Of a stretch of DNA of 5,414 bases, positions 1-5,414 are shown in pieces; position 1 is the first letter of the stretch; each line of letters opens with the position of its first letter. The notes under the pieces are model-generated. The model had not been told where the DNA came from and made no database searches. It was given only the letters and a program-made list of their open reading frames with translations. Both the position numbers and the translations under genes were made by a program. The stretch spans positions 2,630 through 8,043 of the forward strand of contig DHTG01000026.1 in assembly GCA_002411545.1 (NCBI GenBank). The letters are read 5' to 3'. The stretch comes from Bacteroidales bacterium UBA5266. Its GTDB lineage: Bacteria > Bacteroidota > Bacteroidia > Bacteroidales > WCHB1-69.

Positions 1-566
1 ATCAAAATTATTTGTCGTATTATAATTTAAAAGAATATCTTCGCATCAATGAAATGACTTGGAGCGATTTGGAAGAAGAATCAGCCGAAAAATCCCAATT
101 ATTCGACATTGCCTCATCGGGAATAAACGAAGCGGCATGTGTAGCCAGAGCGATAGTAAATAGTTTTTTTGATGTTTCTTATGAACCGCTAATACAACCT
201 AATTTTTTAATAGATTTATGTATGTATATCATCAATCTTAACAATGATAGTTCTTTAATTCCCATTAATGATCTTTTTGAAGAACCGAAACAAAATAATT
301 ACACCACTTCAATCGATCAAATACCGGAAAAAGAAAACAGTTTAACCATTTATCCCAATCCGGCTAGCACACTGTTAACAATCAATAACGGAAATCAAAT
401 AATAAGAGAAATCAGTCTTTGTGATGTTTTAGGAAAAGAAATAAAAACATATACTATCAATGCAAGTAAAACCGATTTAACTATCAGTCATTTGAATAAA
501 GGTTTTTATTTTCTCCGCATCCTCACGGATAAGGGAATGGTAAATAAAAGTTTTGTGAAAGAGTGA
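1..566 (+). CDS. C-terminal part of a secreted protein with a type IX secretion (T9SS) sorting domain; 5' end outside window
   Basis: The frame is open from the window edge (first full codon at position 3) to the TGA at 564-566, giving 187 visible residues. A TTG at 12-14 could be read as a start but is almost certainly internal. The last ~74 residues (about 342-563) form a T9SS type-A C-terminal sorting domain: it begins LTIYPNPAS, has the mid-domain DVLGKE turn, the LNKGFYFLRI core and a basic tail ending KSFVKE. In this family the domain carries cargo through the outer membrane and is then removed by the PorU sortase or used for surface attachment. The ~110 residues before it contain a helical-looking stretch (SSGINEAACVARAIVN) and an N-, D- and E-rich linker, with no domain I recognise, so the function of the mature protein is unknown. 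Similar C-termini occur on large surface or extracellular proteins, so much of the gene may lie upstream. The domain assignment is firm; the product's role is not. Confidence 0.9.
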   Translation, partial: QNYLSYYNLKEYLRINEMTWSDLEEESAEKSQLFDIASSGINEAACVARAIVNSFFDVSYEPLIQPNFLIDLCMYIINLNNDSSLIPINDLFEEPKQNNYTTSIDQIPEKENSLTIYPNPASTLLTINNGNQIIREISLCDVLGKEIKTYTINASKTDLTISHLNKGFYFLRILTDKGMVNKSFVKE

Positions 567-582
567 TATAGACTACAACAAA

Positions 583-610
583 ACATTAGGCATTTAACTG
601 TGCATAATGT
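583..610. other. Stem-loop between the convergent genes; possible weak minus-strand terminator
   Basis: ACATTA (583-588) is exactly complementary to TAATGT (605-610). Inside it, after a G/A mismatch, GCA (590-592) pairs with TGC (601-603), leaving an 8-nt loop. On the plus strand it lies 16 nt beyond the T9SS gene stop and is followed by an A-run, so it is not a classical terminator in that direction. On the minus strand the stem is followed directly by TTTGTTGT, which would suit a weak intrinsic terminator for leftward transcription. The stem is AT-rich and only nine pairs, so chance formation is possible. Confidence 0.35.
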
Positions 611-765
611 ATTGAAAAAAAAATGGAACACCTTTGTTGTGGAAATCTATCGGCAATTTTCTTTACGAATCTTTGCAGTCAATGGCACATGGATGCATGA
701 CAAACTACTTTTGAAAAATCAGACCTTATATTCCGTCGGATGACTAATTAGGTATTGTTGTTGGG

Positions 766-840
766 GTGCCCACCTCAGTTCTGATAGAAAGGCATTTTTC
801 GAGTCATGGAAGACTTTTTATTCAAGCTAGAGTGCCCACC
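766..840. repeat. Two-copy direct repeat GTGCCCACC, 66 bp apart
   Basis: GTGCCCACC occurs at 766-774 and again at 832-840. Each copy sits in an imperfect palindrome: GGGGTGCCCACCTC at 763-776 and AGAGTGCCCACCCT at 829-842. The motif is GC-rich in an otherwise AT-rich gap, which makes a chance repeat less likely. A related inverted GTGGGC is at 886-891. It could be a protein-binding dyad, part of a structured RNA, or a remnant of a dispersed repeat. I do not recognise the family. Confidence 0.4.
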
Positions 841-853
841 CTAACAAGGGCAC
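832..853. other. Perfect 6-bp inverted repeat GTGCCC/GGGCAC
   Basis: GTGCCC at 832-837 and GGGCAC at 848-853 are exact reverse complements with a 10-nt spacer. Each stem has five G-C pairs. On the plus strand the stem is followed by ATCTTTCTTATTTTG, which is T-rich but not a clean T-run, so it might act as a weak terminator for transcripts reading through from the T9SS gene. It overlaps the second copy of the GTGCCCACC repeat. Confidence 0.35.
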
Positions 854-961
854 ATCTTTCTTATTTTGTGAGATTTATTTTTATAGTGGGCGGGTTGAAA
901 TTCACTAAAAAAATCGACACGGTGCAATAATTTTCGATATTTTCATATCTTTTCTTGAATG

Positions 962-991
962 CAAATATACCATTAATTATAATATAACAAA
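962..991 (-). promoter_or_regulatory. Predicted Bacteroidota-type promoter reading leftward into the intergenic gap
   Basis: On the minus strand TATATTTG (969 to 962) matches the Bacteroidota -7 consensus TAnnTTTG exactly and is followed by CA, as is common in this phylum. TTTG (991 to 988) lies 18 bp upstream and fits the -33 element; a second candidate (TTTTTTG, 998 to 992) gives 22 bp. The expected transcription start is near 955. It sits only 17 bp beyond the helicase stop codon, so it cannot serve the helicase and would transcribe the gap leftward, antisense to the T9SS gene. The spacer contains an 11-bp AT-only dyad (977-987), which may be chance. Confidence 0.5.
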
Positions 992-1007
992 CAAAAAATT
1001 TATTATT

Positions 1008-3146
1008 TTATTTTTTACGTGTAGGCATTTCATACATACGCGATTCCAGTCCGTTTTCCTTACAATAATTCACGACAAGATCAAGAAACTCTTGTCCAAA
1101 GAGTTTAATCTTTTGCTTTCCGAAGCCGCGTATACGTTTTAAATCTTTCATCGTTAGTGGAAGATAGTTGCTGATATCTTCCAATGCTTTAGTACTGAGG
1201 ATTCTTTGATAGGTATTTGAATCGTAGATTTCGGATAGTTCATAACGCAACTGCTTTAAAAGACGATACAATGCCGGATGTAGGCTATGCTCTCCTTTAT
1301 CCTTTGAATATAGTGAATAGGCGTTGACATTGAACACGGGATTTTTAAAGGTTTTTTTTCGTTCGAAAAACTTTGCAGTGGAATAATCTTCTTTGATTCC
1401 TTCCATAATATATTTCTTGCGTGCAAGTTCTTGATAAATTATACGTAAGCTTTCGGTAAACGTATAAGCATTTTCACGACTATCGGTTTCAACTGGCGAT
1501 TGACGTATGCTACTCAACATCTTATCTATTTGCACTAGAAAATAATCCGATGCTGCTGCTATGCGATTCTGTAGGTATTTTTGATCCATGTTTTCTTGTT
1601 GGCAGATACTCAACAATTGATGTTTGAATCGTTCGCCTATGCTATCCATATCTTTGATAGCTGTGGTTAATTCATCGATAAAACTCGAAGCTTGTGAGTT
1701 AAAAGATGTAGAATTACGCCTTATCAATTCTTGAATGGAAGTAACATCAACCAAGCTTCGTTTAAAATCAAATATCGACAACAAGATCTTTTGATTGTAT
1801 ACTTTTTTATCGTTTTCAAGCTGTTTATTAAGTATTTCAAGGGGAGGTTTACTTTTGGCATATTGCACGATATGAGGATCTACATGTAGACAATCTTTAT
1901 GAATAGGACTTAACAACACCAGCCCTTCCAAGGTACGGCATCGGCTCAAGGCCACATATACCTGTCCGGAAGTAAATGCTGCTTCGGCATCTATCACCGC
2001 TTTATCAAAGGTAAGCCCTTGACTTTTATGGATAGTGATGGCCCATGCCAAACGCAATGGATATTGCGTATAACTACCCAATTCATTCTCTTCTATTTGA
2101 TTGTTTTGCTTGTTAATGGTATACCTGATATTGGTCCAAGTTTCATAGCATACTTCAATTTCATCTTTATCGTTTTCACAGTGGACAAAAATCTTATCCT
2201 TTTCTATGCGACTCACCTCTCCTATTTTACCGTTGAAGTATCTTCGTGGAAAATGTTTATCATTGCTGATAAACATCACTTTGGCATGCTCTTTCAATTC
2301 CAGTACCGCTTCATTGGGATAATTACGTTCGGGAAACTCTCCTTTAATTATGGCTTCAAAACGATAGGTTTTACTTTTAATCTTCGTCATTTCTTCGGCA
2401 TTGATACGATCAGCTTTGGCATTATGAGTAGTTAGTACAATGTAATTATTCTTTTTCGGTAACTTAAAATCAGGCTGATATCGACTTTCCAACAATTTCA
2501 TGCTTTCATAGGATAGCATGTTGCTTCTTATTTCGTTCAATAAATAGATAAAGTGCTCGTTTTGCTGTCGAAATATTTTATCAAATTCAATGTAAAGCGG
2601 AGAACATTGTTGAATCACTTTACTGTGAAAGAAGTAAGGTGTTTGATAAAACTGCGACAAGATATTCCACTCATCCCCTTGTACCACCGGAGGCAGTTGA
2701 TACATATCTCCTATAAAAAACACTTGCAAGCCGCCAAAAGGTTCGGCTTGATTATACCGAAAATAACGCAAGACGGCATCCACTTCGTCCAATACATCGG
2801 CACGTACCATACTGATTTCATCAATGACCAACATTTCTAACTCTTGCATGAGTTTACGTCGTGACGTTGACATTTTAATTTTCGAAATCAGATTTCGTCT
2901 ACCTTCAGCAGTAGGCACAAAAGGAGTAAAAGGGAGTTGAAAAAAAGAATGCATGGTAACACCCCCTGCATTAATCGCCGCTACACCGGTTGGAGCTACT
3001 ACCGCTATTTGTTTTTGTGTTTCTTCTTTTAAACGTCGTAGAAATGTCGTCTTTCCTGTCCCGGCTTTTCCTGTTAAAAAAACCGAACGTGCCGTTATTT
3101 TCGCAAATTCATCGGCTAAGGTATAATAAGCATTTGCTTCTGCCAT
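1008..3146 (-). CDS. Pif1/RecD2-like superfamily 1B DNA helicase with C-terminal HRDC domain
   Basis: The predicted protein of 712 residues is an ATP-driven DNA helicase of the cytoplasm. All main SF1 motifs are visible: Walker A GKAGTGKT (26-33), motif Ia with APTGVAA and MHSFF (51-69), Walker B VIDEIS (107-112), motif III GDMYQLPP (146-153), the FRQ arginine motif (192-194), motif V TIHKSQG (371-377) and motif VI YVALSRCR (397-404). The Pif1-like APTGVAAINAGG and HKSQG spellings place it in SF1B (5'-3' translocation in known members). Residues ~430-600 are mostly helical and unassigned. Residues ~622-696 resemble an HRDC domain, with LRYELSE and a helix-hairpin RIRGFGKQKIKLFGQEFL, likely a DNA-binding accessory domain. 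The start ATG at 3146 puts the Walker A at the usual distance from the N-terminus; its ribosome binding site is weak. The gene stands alone, divergent from the peroxidase cluster. Likely roles are replication-fork, G-quadruplex or repair processing, inferred from the family and not visible here. Confidence 0.93.
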   Translation of the reverse strand: MAEANAYYTLADEFAKITARSVFLTGKAGTGKTTFLRRLKEETQKQIAVVAPTGVAAINAGGVTMHSFFQLPFTPFVPTAEGRRNLISKIKMSTSRRKLMQELEMLVIDEISMVRADVLDEVDAVLRYFRYNQAEPFGGLQVFFIGDMYQLPPVVQGDEWNILSQFYQTPYFFHSKVIQQCSPLYIEFDKIFRQQNEHFIYLLNEIRSNMLSYESMKLLESRYQPDFKLPKKNNYIVLTTHNAKADRINAEEMTKIKSKTYRFEAIIKGEFPERNYPNEAVLELKEHAKVMFISNDKHFPRRYFNGKIGEVSRIEKDKIFVHCENDKDEIEVCYETWTNIRYTINKQNNQIEENELGSYTQYPLRLAWAITIHKSQGLTFDKAVIDAEAAFTSGQVYVALSRCRTLEGLVLLSPIHKDCLHVDPHIVQYAKSKPPLEILNKQLENDKKVYNQKILLSIFDFKRSLVDVTSIQELIRRNSTSFNSQASSFIDELTTAIKDMDSIGERFKHQLLSICQQENMDQKYLQNRIAAASDYFLVQIDKMLSSIRQSPVETDSRENAYTFTESLRIIYQELARKKYIMEGIKEDYSTAKFFERKKTFKNPVFNVNAYSLYSKDKGEHSLHPALYRLLKQLRYELSEIYDSNTYQRILSTKALEDISNYLPLTMKDLKRIRGFGKQKIKLFGQEFLDLVVNYCKENGLESRMYEMPTRKK

Positions 3147-3192
3147 CTTACGTATGATTTTATAGTTTTTACTTCATGTATGTTTTCAAATG

Positions 3193-3200
3193 CAAAAGTA
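3193..3200 (-). promoter_or_regulatory. Predicted -7 element of the helicase promoter
   Basis: On the minus strand TACTTTTG (3200 to 3193) matches TAnnTTTG exactly and is followed by CATTTGAA, similar to the CATTCAAG after the other promoter match at 962-969. It lies 46 bp upstream of the helicase ATG, which would give a leader of about 40 nt. The -33 region is only a T-run (3230 to 3224) without a clear TTG, so the -33 match is weak. Confidence 0.5.
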
Positions 3201-3360
3201 CATTTTTTTTATTCATCTCCTATAAAAAAAGCAGACAGATTCTTTATTCCCTAATCTAATTTTTACCTGTTAAGCTGTTACATAAAAGAAAGGAAACACT
3301 TCCGACAAATATATACTATAAATTCCCTTTTCACGTTGTTATTAAGAATTAGAATATCTT

Positions 3361-4533
3361 ATGAAAGGCAGTATGCATTATTTAATCCATACATATAATA
3401 AAAGCATTTATTTCCTATTTATCGGGTTGATTTTCTTATGCTCATGCAATAAACCGGAACCGGCAGAACCTGACTTTAACGCCACTCCCTATACGATACA
3501 AATCCCCACTTATTTCCCTACTATATTAAATATTCCCGACGACAATCCCATGACCGTTGAAGGTGTAAAACTTGGGAGGTATTTGTTCTATGATGGACGT
3601 TTGCGCGGATATTCAGGCAATAATGAAGACTCACTGATGAGTTGTTCCACTTGTCATATTCAAGCCTATGGCTTTGAATGCGGCATAGATCATCCTAAAT
3701 ACAAAGACGGAAAAACTTTCGGCATTAACGGCAAACCAACCCCTCACAGCATGATGCCTCTTTGTAATTTAGTCTTTAACAATAACGGATATTTTTGGAA
3801 CGGCATGATATATAAGGATAATCCTCAAACAAACAGACGAAACATAGAGGACATAGTTAGCATGGGAATATTGGCCGAACATGAAATGAACAGCAGCATT
3901 GAACGTACCGTAGCATGCATCAAAAACATCAGTATATATCCACCCATGTTTAAAGCCGCATTTGGCACAGAAGAAGTTACTATTGAAAGAATCGAAAAAG
4001 CCTTGGCACAGTTTCTGCGCACTTTGATATCGGGAAATTCCAAATTCGACCGCTATATACGTGGAGAAGAACAATTGACTCCCGATGAACTACAAGGGTT
4101 TATTTTATTTACCACTGAAGAAGGAGCCGATTGTTTTCATTGCCACGGCAGTGACGGTAATTTGCTTATGACCACAAATGATTTTTACAACAACGGTCTT
4201 GACAGCGTCTTTAACGATTCACGGGATCGTTACGCTGTAACAGGCAATTCGATGGATAGAGGAGTTTATAGAGCCCCTAGCTTACGTAACATCGAAGTAA
4301 CGGCCCCTTATATGCACGATGGACGATTTAAAACATTGGATGAAGTGATCGATTTTTACAGCGAAGGACTACAGGCATCGCCTTACGTACACCCTTTGAT
4401 GCATAAAATCGCCGATGGGGGAGCTTTGCTGACTCCCAAAGAAAAACGACAACTCAAGGCTTTTTTATTAAGCTTGACCGATAATGAATTTTTAACCAAT
4501 CCGGCTTATGCTAAACCGGACGATTTACCTTAA
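3361..4533 (+). CDS. Di-heme cytochrome c peroxidase / MauG-family lipoprotein
   Basis: The 390-residue protein carries two c-type heme sites, CSTCH (95-99) and CFHCH (258-262), spaced as in the bacterial di-heme peroxidase/MauG family, members of which reduce hydrogen peroxide with electrons from small redox proteins or oxidise protein substrates. Other family marks are FWNG (145-148, with the inter-heme Trp146), the EM pair (Glu175-Met176) that follows the peroxidatic heme, RAPSLRN (304-310) and APYMHDGRFKTLDEV (315-329). The N-terminus has a hydrophobic segment (16-26) ending in a lipobox LCSC with Cys29 as lipidation site, so the enzyme is membrane-anchored and faces the periplasm or surface. 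No clear run of acidic residues follows the cysteine, so surface export is not indicated. The start is uncertain: ATG 3361 has no obvious ribosome binding site, while ATG 3373 has AAAGG just upstream and still leaves a usable signal peptide. First gene of a packed cluster; I found no good plus-strand promoter in 3147-3360. Confidence 0.93.
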   Translation: MKGSMHYLIHTYNKSIYFLFIGLIFLCSCNKPEPAEPDFNATPYTIQIPTYFPTILNIPDDNPMTVEGVKLGRYLFYDGRLRGYSGNNEDSLMSCSTCHIQAYGFECGIDHPKYKDGKTFGINGKPTPHSMMPLCNLVFNNNGYFWNGMIYKDNPQTNRRNIEDIVSMGILAEHEMNSSIERTVACIKNISIYPPMFKAAFGTEEVTIERIEKALAQFLRTLISGNSKFDRYIRGEEQLTPDELQGFILFTTEEGADCFHCHGSDGNLLMTTNDFYNNGLDSVFNDSRDRYAVTGNSMDRGVYRAPSLRNIEVTAPYMHDGRFKTLDEVIDFYSEGLQASPYVHPLMHKIADGGALLTPKEKRQLKAFLLSLTDNEFLTNPAYAKPDDLP

Positions 4534-4537
4534 TACC

Positions 4538-5086
4538 ATGAAAATATACACTAAAACAGGAGACCAAGGAACAACATCCTTAATCAACAACACACGTATT
4601 GCTAAAAACCATCCACGCGTCGAAGCTTACGGCACCGTAGATGAACTAAATGCTCACATCGGAATGCTCCGCGATATGACCGACGACAACAAAATCGCCG
4701 ACCACCTCTTTGAAATTCAAAAGGTTTTATTTGTTGTACAAACACGTTTAGCCATCGATCCAACAAAACCTTGTTCAATTTTTTTGCCCGACATGCATGC
4801 ACAAAATATTGAGTTTCTCGAAAAAGAAATCGATACTATGCAATCCCTCTTGGGTGAATTCAAAGCTTTTCTCATCCCCGGCGGTCATCCCCTGCTCTCT
4901 CAATGCCACATTGCGCGTTGCGTTTGCCGAAGAACTGAAAGGCGTATTGTTAGCCTTGCACAGCAAAGCGAAGTCGAAGACTTAGTTTTACAATATATAA
5001 ATAGGTTATCTGATTTCCTTTTCGTATTAGCGCGCTACTTTACACATACATTAAACCTTAAAGAAAATTTATGGGTAGAAGAATAA
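4538..5086 (+). CDS. pduO: PduO-type cob(I)alamin adenosyltransferase (ATP:corrinoid adenosyltransferase)
   Basis: The 182-residue cytoplasmic enzyme transfers the adenosyl group of ATP to cob(I)alamin, forming coenzyme B12. Visible family marks are the N-terminal ATP-binding TKTGDQGTTSL (5-15), YGTVDELNAHIG (31-42), FLIPGG (111-116), the basic helix IARCVCRRTERR (125-136) and NRLSDFLFVLAR (155-166). Asp35, Phe111 and Arg127 correspond, within one position, to the Asp-Arg interface pair and the cobalamin-facing Phe described for the Lactobacillus reuteri PduO (alignment from memory). Length is normal. The start is ATG 4538, which begins directly at the conserved MKIYTKTGD. An in-frame ATG at 4508 would add ten unrelated residues inside the preceding gene and is rejected. 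It follows the peroxidase stop by 4 nt and overlaps the next gene by 16 bp, implying co-transcription and possibly coupled translation. No cobalamin riboswitch is apparent upstream. The symbol follows the family; cobO or mmaB-like names are also used. Confidence 0.95.
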   Translation: MKIYTKTGDQGTTSLINNTRIAKNHPRVEAYGTVDELNAHIGMLRDMTDDNKIADHLFEIQKVLFVVQTRLAIDPTKPCSIFLPDMHAQNIEFLEKEIDTMQSLLGEFKAFLIPGGHPLLSQCHIARCVCRRTERRIVSLAQQSEVEDLVLQYINRLSDFLFVLARYFTHTLNLKENLWVEE

Positions 5087-5414
5087 TACTGCCAGTCCTA
5101 TCTATATTGCTTTTCGGTCATACCACCTTTACACAATCGCATATAAGCATGGGAGGGGGTTATAATCAATCGTTGTTTTATTGTGCTTTACCTAAATCTA
5201 CTTACTACACAAGCTTTCGTCCCTACAATTCTTATTTGGTAAATGTAAGCTACAAACAAAATGTAGCCGTTGAAAGTAACAACATGCGTATAGGAACACA
5301 ATTAGAATGGAAACGACAGTCCGCCTATTTTTACTACGAAGACCGTCGCGATAATGACACTATACCTACCGGCATGCGCTATGATTTACATGTTGTTCAA
5401 TTATATGTATTTCC
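5071..5414 (+). CDS. N-terminal part of an exported protein, probable outer-membrane beta-barrel; 3' end outside window
   Basis: An open frame runs from ATG 5071 to the window edge (114 complete codons) in a different frame from the adenosyltransferase, whose last 16 bp it overlaps. The first ~22 residues look like a Sec signal peptide: GRR, then a hydrophobic core IILPVLSILLF, then TTFTQS as the likely cleavage region. The mature part is rich in Tyr, Ser and Asn and shows alternating polar/hydrophobic stretches separated by turns, such as YLVNVSYKQNVAVES, RIGTQLEWKRQSAYFYYE and YDLHVVQLYVF, with a GGG near its start. This suits a small Bacteroidota outer-membrane beta-barrel (PorT/OmpW-like architecture), but no specific family can be named from this fragment. 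AAAGAAAATTT precedes the ATG as an A-rich translation signal. An alternative is a periplasmic beta-rich protein. Confidence 0.75.
   Translation, partial: MGRRIILPVLSILLFGHTTFTQSHISMGGGYNQSLFYCALPKSTYYTSFRPYNSYLVNVSYKQNVAVESNNMRIGTQLEWKRQSAYFYYEDRRDNDTIPTGMRYDLHVVQLYVF

Larger units (their letters stand above)
567..1007. other. Gap between convergent genes with no convincing protein gene
   Basis: These 441 bp separate the T9SS-cargo gene (+) from the helicase gene (-). I read all six frames. The longest stretches are a 58-codon continuation of the upstream frame after its stop (567-743), a 25-codon plus-strand ORF from ATG 623, and a 13-codon minus-strand ORF at 946-905. None has homology I recognise or a persuasive start. 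The region does hold a stem-loop (583-610), a repeated GTGCCCACC motif (766-774, 832-840) with an inverted GTGGGC at 886-891, and a minus-strand promoter match at 962-991. No strong GC-rich hairpin followed by a T-run was found for either flanking gene. The gap may contain a small RNA or a decayed repeat element. Confidence 0.7.

Noticed and set aside
567..743. 58-codon open continuation in the same frame after the T9SS gene stop
   Set aside because: The sorting domain normally ends the protein and is complete at 563. The extension has no recognisable similarity, so read-through or a recent stop mutation is unlikely.
2019..2435. 138-codon plus-strand open frame
   Set aside because: It lies entirely antisense to the helicase motif region, has a low-complexity hydrophobic composition and no recognisable domain. 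The helicase motifs on the other strand are unambiguous.
2553..2840. 95-codon plus-strand open frame
   Set aside because: Antisense to conserved helicase motifs II and III; an expected shadow frame.
3178..3216. Minus-strand mini-ORF upstream of the helicase, with AGGAG abutting its ATG
   Set aside because: The AGGAG has no spacing to the ATG and the frame overlaps the predicted -7 element, so it would not be transcribed intact.
2706..3229. 15-bp direct repeat ATCTCCTATAAAAAA at 2706-2720 and 3215-3229
   Set aside because: The first copy encodes part of the helicase GDM motif region and the second is in the AT-rich upstream region. Low complexity makes chance likely.
3257..3264. TAATTTTT as a plus-strand -7 element for the peroxidase cluster
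   Set aside because: It lacks the final G of TAnnTTTG and has no TTG about 20 bp upstream. The true promoter may differ or be weak.
3769..4074. Two overlapping minus-strand open frames (101 and 72 codons)
   Set aside because: Antisense to the peroxidase gene, where the heme and family motifs fix the coding strand.
4508..4537. In-frame upstream ATG for the adenosyltransferase
   Set aside because: It would add ten residues not found in the family, inside the previous gene. The conserved N-terminus starts exactly at ATG 4538.
4602..4985. Short open frames within the adenosyltransferase gene on both strands
   Set aside because: They overlap conserved PduO motifs and have no features of their own.

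Overview
This window comes from a member of the Bacteroidota. Four things point there: a C-terminal type IX secretion sorting domain (YPNPAS start, GFYFLRI core, basic end), perfect matches to the Bacteroidota promoter -7 element TAnnTTTG, weak or A-rich ribosome binding sites, and a lipoprotein mature end of the SCNKP type. The DNA is AT-rich. I cannot fix the order or genus from the sequence alone.

Layout. (1) Positions 1-566, plus strand: the 3' end of a gene for a secreted protein of unknown function that ends in a T9SS type-A sorting domain. (2) Positions 567-1007: a 441-bp stretch between convergent genes with no convincing protein gene. It holds a short stem-loop near its left end, a 9-bp direct repeat (GTGCCCACC, two copies 66 bp apart, with hairpin potential), and close to its right end a strong minus-strand promoter match that fires into the gap. 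(3) Positions 1008-3146, minus strand: a 712-residue Pif1/RecD2-like SF1B helicase with a C-terminal HRDC domain. (4) Positions 3147-3360: a divergent intergenic region containing the likely helicase promoter. I found no good plus-strand promoter there. (5) Positions 3361-5414, plus strand: a tightly packed gene cluster of a di-heme cytochrome c peroxidase/MauG-like lipoprotein, a PduO-type cob(I)alamin adenosyltransferase starting 4 nt after it, and the 5' end of an exported, probable outer-membrane beta-barrel protein whose start overlaps the adenosyltransferase by 16 bp.

How the genes fit together. The three plus-strand genes of the right half are very probably co-transcribed. Two act at the cell envelope (heme peroxidase lipoprotein, beta-barrel) and one in the cytoplasm (adenosylcobalamin formation). 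No shared pathway is obvious from the sequence, so co-transcription may reflect convenience. The helicase is a stand-alone DNA maintenance gene. The least explained part is the gap at 567-1007, which could hold an unannotated small RNA. That is a hypothesis, not a demonstrated gene. I see no CRISPR array, tRNA, rRNA, intact insertion sequence, or recognisable novel defence system in the window.
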